A DNA stretch of 48,512 bases, taken from Syntrophus aciditrophicus (GTDB lineage Bacteria > Desulfobacterota > Syntrophia > Syntrophales > UBA8958). Where the stretch lies: assembly GCA_020718905.1 (NCBI GenBank), contig DYRD01000010.1, forward strand, positions 1 to 48,512, in the 5' to 3' direction. A program made the position numbers and the translations under genes. Shown here one piece after another: positions 36,679 to 47,041 of this stretch; within the stretch, counting starts at the first letter, position 1, and the number at the start of each line of letters is the position of its first letter. Under the pieces are notes generated by a model. The model was not told the origin of the DNA, did no database searches, and was given only the letters and a program-made list of their open reading frames with translations.

Positions 36679-39600
36679 TTATTCCTCGATTAATTCGACG
36701 TCCAGGCAGAGGCTCTGGAGTTCCTTGACGAGTACGTTGAAGGACTCCGGCAGGCCCGGTTCCAGGGTATGTTCCCCTTTGACGATGGCCTCATACATTC
36801 TCGTTCTACCTGCCACGTCGTCCGATTTGACCGTCAGAAATTCCTGGAGGGCATAGGCGGAGCCGTAGGCCTCCATGGCCCATACTTCCATTTCTCCGAG
36901 ACGCTGTCCACCGAACTGCGCCTTGCCTCCCAGGGGCTGCTGGGTAACGAGAGAGTATGGCCCGATGGAACGGGCATGGATCTTGTTGTCCACCAGGTGA
37001 TGGAGTTTCAGCATGTAGATCATTCCTACGGTAATCTCCTGATCAAATGGTTCTCCCGTCCGGCCGTCAAACAGGACCGTCTGGCCTTTCTCGGGAAGAT
37101 TTGCCGTCTTGAGCATGTGACGGATTTCGCTTTCGTCGGCGCCGTCAAAGACGGGCGTTGAAAACGCCACCCCCCTTTTCAATCGGCGGACAAGGCGTTG
37201 TATTTCATCGTCAGTGGCAGTGTTTACAAAACGTTCGCACTCCGGCGATGCGTAAATCGCCTTGATTTCTTTCTTGACCAGTTCCAGGTTCGCCTGCGTT
37301 TTCAACATCTGGTTCATTTTGTCACCCAGGCCCTTGGCCGCCCATCCGAGATGGGTTTCCAGAATCTGTCCCACATTCATGCGGGAGGGAACGCCTAGGG
37401 GATTGAGAACGATATCTACATGAGTCCCGTCCGTAAAGAAGGGCATATCCTCCTCCGGCAGGATGCGGGAAAGGACCCCCTTGTTCCCGTGACGACCTGC
37501 CATTTTATCTCCCACGGAGAGTTTCCTCTTAATAGCCACATAAACCTTCACCATTTTAATCACCCCGGGGGGCAGCTCGTCGCCGGCTTTCAGTTTTTCA
37601 ACCTTTTCCTTAAAATATTCATCAACGAGTTCGAGCTTCCGGGCCAGATTTTCATGGAGCATGCGGATCTTTTCTTCCGTCTCTTCCGCCTCGACAAGGG
37701 CGATATCCTTCCACAGATCAAAGGGGATGTTATCTAAAACCTCGGGAGTAATCACATCTCCTTTTTTGAGATGAACCTTCTTCTTTGCATCGGCAAGCTT
37801 GGCTGCCGCCGTCTTACCGGTAAGCATCTCCGAGATTCTGAGTCGCACGGAATCGAGAATAATCCGGAGTTCATCAGTCCGGTCTTTTTCAATGGAGCCC
37901 AGAGCGTCCTCTTCGATTTCCTGGGAGCGATGATCTTTTTCAACTCCCTTACGGGTGAATATCTTGGCGTCAATGACCGTCCCCTCTACCCCGGGAGGAA
38001 CCCGGAGGGATGTGTCTCTGACATCACTTGCTTTTTCTCCAAAGATCGCCCGGAGCAATTTTTCTTCCGAGGAAAGCTGCGTTTCTCCCTTGGGCGTGAT
38101 TTTTCCCACCAGGATATCGCCCGGCTTGACGGCAACACCCATCCGCACGATACCGCTGTCATCAAGGTTCTTCAGGGCCTCTTCGCCGACATTCGGGATG
38201 TCCCTGGTTATTTCCTCTTTCCCCAGCTTTGTATCCCTCGCCATGGTCTCGAATTCTTCGATATGAATCGAGGTGTAGATATCTTCCTTGACCACCCGTT
38301 CGCTGACTAATATGGAATCTTCATAATTGTATCCCCCCCAGGACATGAAAGCCACCATGACATTCCTCCCCAAGGCCAGTTCGCCGTTATCGGTGGCAGG
38401 ACCGTCGGCAATAATATCACCCCGGCGCACCCGATCGCCTTTGACGGCGATAGGTTTCTGGTTGAAGCAGGTATCCTGATTGGAACGTTGATATTTGGTC
38501 AGATTATAGATATCCACCCCGATGTCCAGGTTATCGTCCTCCGCGCCATCGCATTTCACGACGATGCGCGAGGCATCGACAGTTTCCACTACCCCATCCC
38601 TTTTTGCCGCCACAACGGCTCCGGAATCTCTCGCCACGATCGCTTCCATCCCCGTGCCGACCAGGGGCACTGCGGGACGCATGAGGGGCACCGCCTGTCG
38701 CTGCATGTTTGATCCCATGAGCGCCCGGTTGGCGTCATCATGTTCGAGAAAGGGAATAAGCGTCGCCGCCACGCTCACCAGTTGATTGGGGGAAACATCC
38801 ATATAGCTGATGTCCGATGGTTCGACGGTGATAAAATCGCCTCCCTTGCGGGCAGAGATCATCTCGCCGATAAATCTTCCTTCCTTGTCAAGCGGACGAT
38901 CCGCCTGGGCAACAATAAAATTTCCCTCTTCGATGGCCGTCATGTAGCGGACTTCGTCCAGGACCCGTCCGTCCTCGACAAGGCGATAAGGGGTTTCAAT
39001 AAAACCGAACTCATTAACGCTCGCATAAGTGCTCAGGGAGACAATAAGGCCGATGTTTGGACCTTCCGGAGTTTCTACGGGGCAAATACGCCCGTAGTGG
39101 GTAGGGTGGACATCCCGGACTTCAAACCCCGCCCGCTCTCTGGTAAGCCCCCCCGGACCGAGGGCGGAAAGCCTTCGTTTATGGGTAATCTCGGACAGGG
39201 GATTCGTCTGATCCATGAACTGGGACAACTGAGAACTGCCAAAAAACTCGTTTACCACGGCCGATACGGGCTTGGCGTTGACAAGGTCATGGGGCATCAT
39301 GGTTTCGATATCTTGCAGGCTCATCTTTTCCTTGATGGCCCTTTCCATCCTGACCAAACCGATGCGATATTGATTTTCAATCAGTTCCCCCACGGATCTT
39401 ACCCGCCTGTTGCCGAGATGATCGATATCGTCGACACTAAAATCACCACCGCCGTTCTTCAAATCGATGAGATATCTCACCGCCGCCATAATGTCTTCTT
39501 TTCTGAGGACGGTAACATCCGTGGGGACATCGAGACGGAGCTTATAATTCATCTTGGCACGTCCGACATCTGACAGGTCATAGGTTTCCGGTTCAAAGAA

Positions 39601-40764
39601 GAGGCTCCGGAAAAAGGCATTGGCCGTTTCAGGTGTGGGTGGATTGCTGGGCCGGAGGCGCCGGTATATTTCGATAACCGCATCTTCCACGGCTTCGATC
39701 CGATCCGCGAGGAGGGTATCTCGAATCGACGCATTAGCCCGCTCTTCATCAAGGTGGATGAAGCGTACTTTACTAACATTGTTGGCGTACAGGAGTTTCA
39801 GACCATCTAGGGTAAGTTCTTCGTTACACCGAAGCAGCACCTCTCCCGTCTGAGGATCCAAGACATCCGAGGAAAGGATCTTGCCGATGACATCGGTTTC
39901 ATCAACAGCGATGCGGCTGATCTTCGCGTCAGACATTTTCTGCAACAATGCTTTGTTGATTTTTCTGCCCTTTTTAACAATAATTTCTCCCGATTTGGGG
40001 TCCTTTATGTCCTCAGGGGCCTTCTCAGCCATGAGCGACCCATCAACAGCCATGAAAAACTGGTCCTTATCCAGGAATACCGTTTCAATGCTGTAGAAAT
40101 AATTCAGGATGGATTCCGCTGAATAACCCATGGCCTTAAGCAGAATAGTCACCGGCATCTTCCGTCTGCGGTCAATACGCACGTAGAGAATATCCTTCGA
40201 ATCGAATTCAAGATCGAGCCAAGAACCACGAATGGGGATCACCCGAGCCGAATAGATCAGTTTCCCGCTAGCCAGGGTTTTCCCTTTGTCATGATCGAAA
40301 AAGATTCCCGGAGAGCGATGGAGCTGGCTGACGATTACCCGTTCCGTTCCATTGACGATGAACGTCCCGTTTTCGGTCATCAAAGGAACTTCACCGAAGT
40401 AAATTTCCTGCTCCTTGATATTACTTATCTGCTTCTGGCCCGTACCCGGATCGACATCAAAGATCAGTAGGCGTACCACTATCTTCAGCGGGGCCGCATA
40501 GCTCATTCCCTTTTGGATGCATTCCTTGACATCGTAGCGAACGCCGCCAATCTTGTAACTAACGAATTCAAGTAAGCATTTCTTGCTGTAGTCAGAAATG
40601 GGAAAGACGCTCTTAAAGGCCCCCTGAAGACCGAAATTTCCCCTTTGCGCAAGAGGCGTCTCCCTCTGGAGAAACTTTTCATACGATTTGACCTGGATAT
40701 CGATCAAATTGGGAATATCTACGATCTTCTTTATCCGTCCGAAAATTTTTCGAAACTCGCCCAT
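36679..40764 (-). CDS. rpoB: RNA polymerase subunit beta
   Basis: The 1,361-residue beta subunit is complete. The rifampicin pocket ([20 protein letters not shown], then [11 protein letters not shown]) has the sensitive-type residues. [12 protein letters not shown], the loop [17 protein letters not shown] and the C-terminal [25 protein letters not shown] are present. It follows rplL by 46 bases, the normal rplJL-rpoBC layout. The unbroken 4.1 kb frame is a useful check of sequence quality here. Confidence 0.99.
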   Translation of the reverse strand: MGEFRKIFGRIKKIVDIPNLIDIQVKSYEKFLQRETPLAQRGNFGLQGAFKSVFPISDYSKKCLLEFVSYKIGGVRYDVKECIQKGMSYAAPLKIVVRLLIFDVDPGTGQKQISNIKEQEIYFGEVPLMTENGTFIVNGTERVIVSQLHRSPGIFFDHDKGKTLASGKLIYSARVIPIRGSWLDLEFDSKDILYVRIDRRRKMPVTILLKAMGYSAESILNYFYSIETVFLDKDQFFMAVDGSLMAEKAPEDIKDPKSGEIIVKKGRKINKALLQKMSDAKISRIAVDETDVIGKILSSDVLDPQTGEVLLRCNEELTLDGLKLLYANNVSKVRFIHLDEERANASIRDTLLADRIEAVEDAVIEIYRRLRPSNPPTPETANAFFRSLFFEPETYDLSDVGRAKMNYKLRLDVPTDVTVLRKEDIMAAVRYLIDLKNGGGDFSVDDIDHLGNRRVRSVGELIENQYRIGLVRMERAIKEKMSLQDIETMMPHDLVNAKPVSAVVNEFFGSSQLSQFMDQTNPLSEITHKRRLSALGPGGLTRERAGFEVRDVHPTHYGRICPVETPEGPNIGLIVSLSTYASVNEFGFIETPYRLVEDGRVLDEVRYMTAIEEGNFIVAQADRPLDKEGRFIGEMISARKGGDFITVEPSDISYMDVSPNQLVSVAATLIPFLEHDDANRALMGSNMQRQAVPLMRPAVPLVGTGMEAIVARDSGAVVAAKRDGVVETVDASRIVVKCDGAEDDNLDIGVDIYNLTKYQRSNQDTCFNQKPIAVKGDRVRRGDIIADGPATDNGELALGRNVMVAFMSWGGYNYEDSILVSERVVKEDIYTSIHIEEFETMARDTKLGKEEITRDIPNVGEEALKNLDDSGIVRMGVAVKPGDILVGKITPKGETQLSSEEKLLRAIFGEKASDVRDTSLRVPPGVEGTVIDAKIFTRKGVEKDHRSQEIEEDALGSIEKDRTDELRIILDSVRLRISEMLTGKTAAAKLADAKKKVHLKKGDVITPEVLDNIPFDLWKDIALVEAEETEEKIRMLHENLARKLELVDEYFKEKVEKLKAGDELPPGVIKMVKVYVAIKRKLSVGDKMAGRHGNKGVLSRILPEEDMPFFTDGTHVDIVLNPLGVPSRMNVGQILETHLGWAAKGLGDKMNQMLKTQANLELVKKEIKAIYASPECERFVNTATDDEIQRLVRRLKRGVAFSTPVFDGADESEIRHMLKTANLPEKGQTVLFDGRTGEPFDQEITVGMIYMLKLHHLVDNKIHARSIGPYSLVTQQPLGGKAQFGGQRLGEMEVWAMEAYGSAYALQEFLTVKSDDVAGRTRMYEAIVKGEHTLEPGLPESFNVLVKELQSLCLDVELIEE

Positions 40765-40810
40765 ATTAGCCTTTCGGTTTCGCGATCTCAGTAAGCCGTC
40801 CGGGTGGTTA

Positions 40811-41200
40811 CTACTTAACCTCTACGGTACCGCCGACTTCTTCAATCTTTTTCTTTATATCCGCCGCCTCATCCTTTGAGACCGCCTCTTTGATGGGTTT
40901 TGGCGCACCGTCGACAAGGTCTTTCGCTTCTTTCAGCCCCAGACCAGTGATGGCCCTGACAACCTTGATGACCTGAATTTTCTGCTCGCCAAACCCGGTC
41001 AGGATGGCATCGAATTCTGTTTTTTCCTCTACTTGCGCCGCTGCATCACCACCTGCCGGAGCGGCTGCGGCAACCATCATCGGGGCCGCTGCCGAAACAC
41101 CAAACCGCTGCTCCAATTCCTTGACCAACTCGGAAAGATCAAGAACTGTCATTTCTTCAATAAATTTTACTACGTCTTCTTTGGTTATCTGACTTGCCAT
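40811..41200 (-). CDS. rplL: 50S ribosomal protein L7/L12
   Basis: L7/L12 dimers form the flexible stalk that recruits translation factors. The 129-residue product has the N-terminal dimer domain, an Ala/Gly-rich hinge (about residues 38-55, [16 protein letters not shown]) and the C-terminal domain with [20 protein letters not shown] and [11 protein letters not shown]. It follows rplJ by 28 bases. Confidence 0.97.
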   Translation of the reverse strand: MASQITKEDVVKFIEEMTVLDLSELVKELEQRFGVSAAAPMMVAAAAPAGGDAAAQVEEKTEFDAILTGFGEQKIQVIKVVRAITGLGLKEAKDLVDGAPKPIKEAVSKDEAADIKKKIEEVGGTVEVK

Positions 41201-41228
41201 CTTCGCTTCTTCCTTCCTGTATTATAAT

Positions 41229-41753
41229 TTATTGTGCCGACTCTTTTTTTATACGGTAGGCGTCGAGAACCTGTACCATGCTTCGGGGCACAGCACTCAA
41301 GACACTCACCAACCCTGTCGGAACACCGATGAGTACCGAAAGCAGCCTTGACAGGAGAACCTCACGGCTGGGCAGCGTAGCAACGGCATTAACCTGCTCC
41401 CTGCTCAACACATTCCCCGCGATCATGGACGCCTTGATCTCCAGTTCCGCATTCTTCTTTGCGAACTCCACAAGCACCTTAACCGGTTCCACCACATCCT
41501 TGTTTGTCATAATCAGTGCCAAAGGCCCTTTGACATGCTCATTCATGACACTGAAATCCGTCCCCTGCGAAGCTATTCGCAGCAACGTATTCTTGACCAC
41601 ATGAATGTCGGAACCGGACTTACGCAGGGCTACGCGCAAGGATGTAATACGAGCCACATCCATCCCCGAGTAACCGGCAAGAACCGCAAGTTTAAAATCT
41701 TTCAACTTTCCGTGAAGTTCTGCAATGACCTGCTCTTTTTCCTTTCGATCCAA
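41229..41753 (-). CDS. rplJ: 50S ribosomal protein L10
   Basis: L10 anchors the L7/L12 dimers to the ribosome and represses its own mRNA through a leader. The 174-residue product has AVLAGYSGMDVARITSLRVALR and KNTLLRIA, then the C-terminal helix that binds L7/L12. AAAGGAGG lies seven bases before ATG. A 237-base leader separates it from rplA. Confidence 0.97.
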   Translation of the reverse strand: MDRKEKEQVIAELHGKLKDFKLAVLAGYSGMDVARITSLRVALRKSGSDIHVVKNTLLRIASQGTDFSVMNEHVKGPLALIMTNKDVVEPVKVLVEFAKKNAELEIKASMIAGNVLSREQVNAVATLPSREVLLSRLLSVLIGVPTGLVSVLSAVPRSMVQVLDAYRIKKESAQ

Positions 41754-41850
41754 TCTTCAACCTCCTTTCGTGTATCTATTGTCGCCTGAAGAGTACCCTA
41801 ATTATCCGACAGGCCCTATGCAACCGAAAGTTCCAAAACTGCAGGTAACA

Positions 41851-41876
41851 GGAAAAAAAAGACGGTGATGACCGAT
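41851..41876 (-). terminator. candidate attenuator hairpin before rplJ
   Basis: On the minus strand CGGT-CATC-ACCG is followed after TC by a run of eight or nine T. The stem is only four GC-rich pairs, so as a simple terminator it is weak. It lies between the L10-binding leader and rplJ, where an attenuator could act. Confidence 0.3.
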
Positions 41877-41879
41877 GTT

Positions 41880-41965
41880 AATCATGGTTTTTCTCTCGTC
41901 TCGGCAGGCCCTTCACTGCTGTTTAAACTCCCGTACCTGCTGTCTCAGACTTAGTTAGTTAGCAA
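41880..41965 (-). promoter_or_regulatory. L10 leader (ribosomal protein leader of rplJL)
   Basis: The transcript segment GCAGGTACGGGAGTTTAAAC followed by AGCAGTGAAGGGCCTGCCGA has the L10-leader look: GCAGG pairs with CCTGC to close an irregular, kink-turn-like hairpin. It is known that L10, alone or bound to L7/L12, binds such a site and lowers rplJL expression. It lies about 130 bases before rplJ. Confidence 0.65.
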
Positions 41966-41990
41966 ACTCTTGAGCTATCTACTGCGGACT

Positions 41991-42689
41991 TTATATATTT
42001 TTCACATCCAGTGGATCAACCTTAAAGCCCGGCCCCATAGTGGAAGAAAGAGAAATGCCCTTCACGTAGGTTCCCTTGCTCGCCGCCGGCTTCAGCTTGA
42101 TGATGGTTTCAACAACGGCGGCAATATTCTCCAGAAGTTTATCGGCGCCAAATGATACCTTTCCTACCGGGGTATGGACAATACCGGCTTTCTCGACGCG
42201 AAACTCCACTTTGCCCGCCTTGAGTTCCGCCACGGCCTTGGCAACTTCAAATGTCACCGTTCCCACTTTCGGATTGGGCATGAGCCCCCTCGGCCCCAAA
42301 ATCTTTCCCAGTTTTCCGACACTCCCCATCATATCCGGGGTCGCAACCACACGGTCGAAATCCAGCCACCCTCCTTTGATTTTTTCAATCAAATTGTCAG
42401 CTCCGGCATAATCAGCTCCGGCATCGAGGGCTTCTTTCTCTTTGTCCCCCTTCGCAAAAGCCAGCACTCTAACCGTCTTGCCTAAGCCGTTAGGAAGAAC
42501 TACGCTGCCCCGGACCATCTGGTCGGCATGCTGGGGGTTAACGCCCAGCCGTAAGGAAATCTCTACGGTCTCATCGAACTTGGCTCTCGTTGCCCCGATC
42601 AGCAGTTCGATTGCCTCCCTCAGCGGATAACGTTTCCCCGGTTCCACCTTCTCTTTTGCCTCAATAAATGCTTTGCCTCTATTTGTCAT
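41991..42689 (-). CDS. rplA: 50S ribosomal protein L1
   Basis: L1 forms the mobile stalk at the E site and often represses the rplKA operon. The 232-residue product begins [18 protein letters not shown] and has the family text [18 protein letters not shown] and KIRPAAAKG-like [14 protein letters not shown]. The ATG at 42689 has GAGG seven bases upstream; an in-frame TTG two codons before it is not needed. Confidence 0.97.
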   Translation of the reverse strand: MTNRGKAFIEAKEKVEPGKRYPLREAIELLIGATRAKFDETVEISLRLGVNPQHADQMVRGSVVLPNGLGKTVRVLAFAKGDKEKEALDAGADYAGADNLIEKIKGGWLDFDRVVATPDMMGSVGKLGKILGPRGLMPNPKVGTVTFEVAKAVAELKAGKVEFRVEKAGIVHTPVGKVSFGADKLLENIAAVVETIIKLKPAASKGTYVKGISLSSTMGPGFKVDPLDVKNI

Positions 42690-42713
42690 GACCAAACCTC
42701 AAACAACGTGAGT

Positions 42714-43139
42714 TTATCCCTCGATTGTAATTCCCATGGAGCGTGCCGTGCCCTCGATAATAGTTATGGCGCCCTTCATATCCACGGCATTGAGATCATT
42801 GAACTTCTGTTCTGCAATATCCATGATCTGCTTGGATGTCACCGTCCCCACTTTCTCTTTATTCGGATTTCCGGATCCCTTGGCTATTTTTGCCGCCTGC
42901 TTGATCAGCACCGATGCCGGGGGCGTCTTCGTCACAAACGTGAAGGACCGATCGGCATAGACCGTAATCACCACCGGGATAACCGTGCCCTCCTGGCTCT
43001 GGGTCATGGCATTGTACGCCTTGCAGAACTCCATGATGTTCACGCCATGCTGGCCAAGGGCCGGTCCGATCGGCGGTGAGGGAGTGGCCTTACCTGCCTT
43101 GATCTGCAACTTGATGTTTGCAATTACCTTTTTCGCCAT
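42714..43139 (-). CDS. rplK: 50S ribosomal protein L11
   Basis: L11 forms the base of the factor-binding stalk. The 141-residue product begins [20 protein letters not shown], has [20 protein letters not shown] and ends RSMGITIEG. Length is exactly typical. It follows nusG by 26 bases in the usual secE-nusG-rplK-rplA order. Confidence 0.98.
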   Translation of the reverse strand: MAKKVIANIKLQIKAGKATPSPPIGPALGQHGVNIMEFCKAYNAMTQSQEGTVIPVVITVYADRSFTFVTKTPPASVLIKQAAKIAKGSGNPNKEKVGTVTSKQIMDIAEQKFNDLNAVDMKGAITIIEGTARSMGITIEG

Positions 43140-43165
43140 AGTTTACCACCTTATTTATGATGATT

Positions 43166-43696
43166 TTAGTTATGGACAACCTGGATAAAATCCAGTTCCA
43201 CCGGTGTGGATCTTCCAAAAATACTGACGATGACCCGCAGTTTCCCCTTTTCCGGCTTGACTTCATCAATAACGCCGTCAAAATTGGTAAAAGGCCCATC
43301 AATGATCCGAACATGGTCGCTGACTTCGAACTTGAACTTTGGTTTTGGCTTCAGCGTGCCTTCATCGATCCGGGTGCGAAGAACTTCAACGTCCTTATCT
43401 GGGATGGGGAAAGGCTTTTCTTTGCCGCCAATAAAACCGGTTACCTTCGGTGTGTCTTTGACAATGTGCCACGTCTCGTCATTCAATTCCATCTGTACGA
43501 GGATATATCCGGGAAAGAACTTCCTTTTGGACGTCTTTTTTTCCCCGTAAACAAGCTCAACAATGTCCTCCTCCGGAATCAGGACATCCGTAAAAAAGTC
43601 CTGCATCCCGGCTGCATCGATACGCTCCTGGAGAGAAAGTTTGACCTTGTTCTCATAACCCGAATAGGTGTGCACAACGTACCATTTATGAGCCAT
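43166..43696 (-). CDS. nusG: transcription termination/antitermination protein NusG
   Basis: NusG binds the polymerase clamp and links it to Rho or the ribosome. The 176-residue product has the NGN domain ([32 protein letters not shown]) and a C-terminal KOW domain ([20 protein letters not shown]). It lies four bases after secE, the near-universal arrangement. Confidence 0.97.
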   Translation of the reverse strand: MAHKWYVVHTYSGYENKVKLSLQERIDAAGMQDFFTDVLIPEEDIVELVYGEKKTSKRKFFPGYILVQMELNDETWHIVKDTPKVTGFIGGKEKPFPIPDKDVEVLRTRIDEGTLKPKPKFKFEVSDHVRIIDGPFTNFDGVIDEVKPEKGKLRVIVSIFGRSTPVELDFIQVVHN

Positions 43697-43700
43697 GGTC

Positions 43701-43904
43701 TTATCCCAATAATAATTTAATCAATTTGGTCAGGCCAAAATCCACGATCCCGAGAAACACGGAAACGATGGCGACCACAACAATTACGATCGAAGTCGAA
43801 GCGAAAGTCTGCTTCGGCGTCGGCCAAGTCACCTTTTTCAGCTCCACTTTCGCCTCGGAAAGAAACACTTTGATTTTGTCAATCCAAATCTTGATTTTAT
43901 CCAT
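43701..43904 (-). CDS. secE: protein translocase subunit SecE
   Basis: The 67-residue product is the short, single-helix form of SecE. The cytoplasmic amphipathic helix carries the hallmark ELKKVTWPTPKQT, and residues about 38-62 form the membrane helix that clamps SecY. It lies between tRNA-Trp and nusG, as in most bacteria. Confidence 0.95.
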   Translation of the reverse strand: MDKIKIWIDKIKVFLSEAKVELKKVTWPTPKQTFASTSIVIVVVAIVSVFLGIVDFGLTKLIKLLLG

Positions 43905-43925
43905 CTATGTTACCATTCCATAAAA

Positions 43926-44002
43926 TGGCAGGCCAGGAGGGACTTGAACCCCCAGCATCCGGATTTGGAGTCCGGCGCTCTATCCATTAGAGCTACTGGC
44001 CT
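43926..44002 (-). tRNA. trnW: tRNA-Trp (CCA)
   Basis: A full cloverleaf is seen. The acceptor AGGCCAG pairs with CTGGCCT, the anticodon loop is ACTCCAAAT-like with anticodon CCA, and the T loop GGTTCAAGTCC is normal. The 3' CCA is encoded. It lies between rpmG and secE. Confidence 0.95.
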
Positions 44003-44026
44003 GTTCTAAAAAACTGTACCGTCCGA

Positions 44027-44176
44027 CTATTTTGTTTCCTTATGCAGAGTATGGCATCGGCAGAACTTGCAATATTTCTTTATCTCAAACTTGTTCTGCA
44101 TCGTTCTTTTATTCTTCGTTGTTGTGTAATTTCGATGTTTGCAGTCCGCACACGCCAATGTAATAATATTTCTCAT
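44027..44176 (-). CDS. rpmG: 50S ribosomal protein L33
   Basis: The 49-residue product ([20 protein letters not shown], then [29 protein letters not shown] in two parts of the frame) is the zinc form of L33 with CADC and CKFC pairs. Frame and length are exact. It lies between tRNA-Thr(GGT) and tRNA-Trp, the usual place except that tuf, often just upstream, is absent. Confidence 0.96.
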   Translation of the reverse strand: MRNIITLACADCKHRNYTTTKNKRTMQNKFEIKKYCKFCRCHTLHKETK

Positions 44177-44198
44177 TTGTCAAACCACCTTGAATGTA

Positions 44199-44274
44199 TG
44201 GAGCCCACGACCAGGATTGAACTGGTGACCTCATCCTTACCAAGGATGTGCTCTACCGACTGAGCTACGTGGGC
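44199..44274 (-). tRNA. trnT: tRNA-Thr (GGT)
   Basis: The acceptor GCCCACG pairs with CGTGGGC and the anticodon loop is TTGGTAA with anticodon GGT. The T arm GGTTCAATCC-type loop (CAGTTCAATCCTG) is normal and CCA is encoded. It is the last tRNA before rpmG. Confidence 0.95.
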
Positions 44275-44287
44275 GAATCTGTCCTAA

Positions 44288-44363
44288 TGGAGCGGGAAAC
44301 GGGATTCGAACCCGCGACCCTCAGCTTGGAAGGCTGACGCTCTAGCCACTGAGCTACTCCCGC
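44288..44363 (-). tRNA. trnG: tRNA-Gly (TCC)
   Basis: The acceptor GCGGGAG pairs with TTCCCGC (one G-T pair), the anticodon loop CTTCCAA has anticodon TCC, the T loop is GGTTCGAATCC and CCA is encoded. It is 13 bases from tRNA-Thr(GGT). Confidence 0.95.
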
Positions 44364-44414
44364 ATCTACTTTTTCAGGATCGCCATCTGCAACGGCGTTC
44401 GCTGCGTTAAAAAA

Positions 44415-44499
<85 letters not shown>

Positions 44500-44525
44500 A
44501 TCGAAATTCACACCCATTATTATGA

Positions 44526-44598
44526 AGCTGGCGATGGGACTCGAACCCGCAACCTGCTGATTACAAATCAGCTGCTCTACCTGTTGAGCTACGCCAGC
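44526..44598 (-). tRNA. trnT: tRNA-Thr (TGT)
   Basis: The acceptor GCTGGCG pairs with CGCCAGC and the anticodon loop TTTGTAA has anticodon TGT. The T loop is GGTTCGAGTCC. The genome reads TCA, not CCA, after the discriminator base, so CCA must be added by the nucleotidyltransferase. It is first of the Thr-Tyr-Gly-Thr cluster. Confidence 0.95.
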
Positions 44599-44680
44599 AA
44601 AACGCAGTTCGCTAATCATTCAAAGAGCTTACACAAATAAGGCATCTCCGGCTAAACCACGCCGAAAATGCGAATTGGGG

Positions 44681-44709
44681 ACTTTAGATTTATTGATTTA
44701 TTTTGTCAA
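44681..44709 (-). promoter_or_regulatory. promoter of the tRNA-rpmG-secE-nusG-ribosomal block
   Basis: On the minus strand a perfect TTGACA (44709-44704) and TAAAGT (44686-44681, four of six) are 17 bases apart, in an AT-rich region 83 bases before tRNA-Thr(TGT). It is the best promoter in the window and could start a transcript running through the tRNAs into nusG and rplKA. Confidence 0.75.
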
Positions 44710-44805
44710 GCACTTTTTAGCATCACAATATTCTATATGCCGGTCACGACCAGAAATGCCAAGTCGTAACTATTCGATATGACGATTTATTTTACTATCT
44801 TCACC

Positions 44806-47034
44806 TCAAATATGTCTCCAGAAACTACCCTGCGGGGTGTCATAAACATCGATGCCTAGGGCCGCAAGTTTTTCTCGAATGGCATCGGCCTCCTGCCAGC
44901 GTCTTTCTTTCCGCATGGCGTTTCGCTCATTCAACAATTGCAAGCTCTCGATACCTATCGTTTCTTCTTCAAAATGCATGATTCCGAGCACAGTGTCCAA
45001 CCCCGCCATCACTTCCAGGATACGGTCTCTCTCCCGTTGCTTGAACTGACCCTGGCCAAGGGGACGCTAACCTTATTAATAAAATCAAAGAGGGAAGCAA
45101 GGGCGCCGGAGATATTGAGATCTTCATCCAGGGCACTGGTGAACCCCTGTTTGACATCATAAGATACACTGATCCGTATCGGAGAACCCTGCGCCGGGGG
45201 TATAACGGATCAGGCGCTGGATGAAATGATTCAGCTTGCGGACCGTATTCTTAGCCGTTTCCATCGCTCCCCAGAAAAAGTTAAGAGGTTTACGGTAGTG
45301 GGAACCGAGGAGGAAAAAACGGACCTCCCGGCCCTGGCAGCCTCTATTTTCCATGTCTTCCATCGTCAGGACGTTGCCCAGAGAGCGGGACATTTTCTTG
45401 CCGTCGATCATTACCAGTTCCGTACTTAGCCAATAGTTGGCCATCCCCTTCCCCGTCACCGCCTTGCCGATGGCCAGGACATTTTCACAGTGGGGAAAGA
45501 TAATATCGGCACCACTGATGTGAATATCAAAAGCCTCTACCAGGTATTTCAGGGAGATGGCGGCGCACTCAAGGTGCCAGCTTGGCCGGACGCTTCCCCA
45601 GCGGGTCTTGAAATAGACGCCCTTCTTCAACTCGCTGAGGGTGGAGCGTTTCAGGAGGGCAAAGTCCACGGGACTATCTTTTTCGTAATCATCCAGATCA
45701 ATAGTTCTGCCATGTTGAACCTTGCTTAAGTCAACATTGGACAACTTCCCATAATCATGAAACTTTGAGATATCGAAATAGACGGAGCGCAGCTTTTCAT
45801 AGGCATATCCCTTGCCGACCAGTTTTTCGGCCATCCGGACCATATCCTCAACATGCTCGCTTGCCTTGGGATAGATCTCATCGCGCTTAATGCAAAGCTT
45901 CTCGATATCCCTTAGAAATGCCTCCGTACACCGGTGCGTGTACGTGGACAGATCGGTGTTGGTGCGCTCCGCGCCCCGGATAGACCGATCCGCAAAATCA
46001 ACGATATTGGTCACATGCTTGACCGCATACCCCCGGTATCCGAGGTATCTCCGCAAGAGGTCGGACACGACAAATCTCCGGTAGCTGCCGATATGGGGCA
46101 CGTCATGAACGGTTGGCCCACAGGAATAGACACGCACCTCTTCGGGGCGTAGGGGTCTGAAGAAGTCCTTTTGCCGGCTTAGGGTATTGTAGAGGCGAAG
46201 CGTCGTCTCCCGCCGGTCCGCAAACAGATCCGTGCTGAGATACCGTTCGCCGCTGTCCGGAAAAATGACCACGATGATTCCTTCGTCCAGGTCTTTGGCC
46301 TTCTGGAGGGCGACATGCATGGCCGCACCGGAACTCATTCCTACGAGCAATCCCTCTTCCCGGGCAAGGCGCCGGGACATTGCAAAGGCATCCTCATCAA
46401 GGATGTTAACCTTTTCATCGAGGCAACTCTTGTCAAAGATCCCCAGGCGATAAGACTCCTTCATATTCTTGAGCCCCTGGATCTTATGCTGGAGGTAGGG
46501 TTCGACGCCGACAATCTTGACGTCCGGGTCGTATTCCTTGAGACGCCGGGAGATACCCATGGCCGTTCCCGTCGTCCCTAGGGCAGCCACCACCATGGCT
46601 ACCTTACCGGCAGTCTGCTGCCATATTTCCTCCGCCGTACCTTCGTAGTGGGCGAGGATGTTGTCGGGATTGTTGAACTGATCCGTTCCGAAGTATTTAT
46701 CCGGATGCTCCCGCATCATGTGATAGGCCGTCTCGATGGCCCCATCGGTACCAAGATTGGCCGTGGTAAAGAACAATTCGGCGTCCATGGCTTTCAGGAT
46801 CTTTTTTCTTTCCTCGCTGGTCGCCTCCAGAATAATTTTGTCTCTCGTAAGTTCCCCCCGTTTTTCGGCGCCGTTGATCATAGCGAGGGCCGCTCGGTCT
46901 TTTATAGATCCCCCGGGATTGAAGCACTCCATTTTGGCAAAGATCTTTACGGACGGGCTGCTGTGAAGGTGGCATATCTCCACCAGAGGCGTATTGCCGA
47001 TTGTTTCAAGGATGCTCTTGCAGGAGGGTTTCAT
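44806..47034 (-). pseudogene. cysteine synthase-cysteinyl-tRNA synthetase fusion, damaged
   Basis: The first 275 or so residues are a PLP-dependent cysteine synthase: Lys45 in GGSIKDRA binds the cofactor, GTTGT holds the phosphate, and GMSSGAA is present. The essential TSGNTG loop and following helix, about 30 residues, are missing: EATS (residues 70-73, near 46816) joins straight to EERKKIL. A cysS-like part follows in frame (CGPTVHDVPHIGSY; WHLECAAIS; KKMSRSLGN). It breaks near 45165 with a stop at 45157-45159, resumes one frame over (DVKQGFTSALDEDLNISG) and returns near 45057 to end at FWRHI. The start ATG at 47034 lies seven bases after the DUF1178 stop. The enzyme as encoded should not make cysteine. 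Confidence 0.85.
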
Positions 47035-47041
47035 AAGTTGC

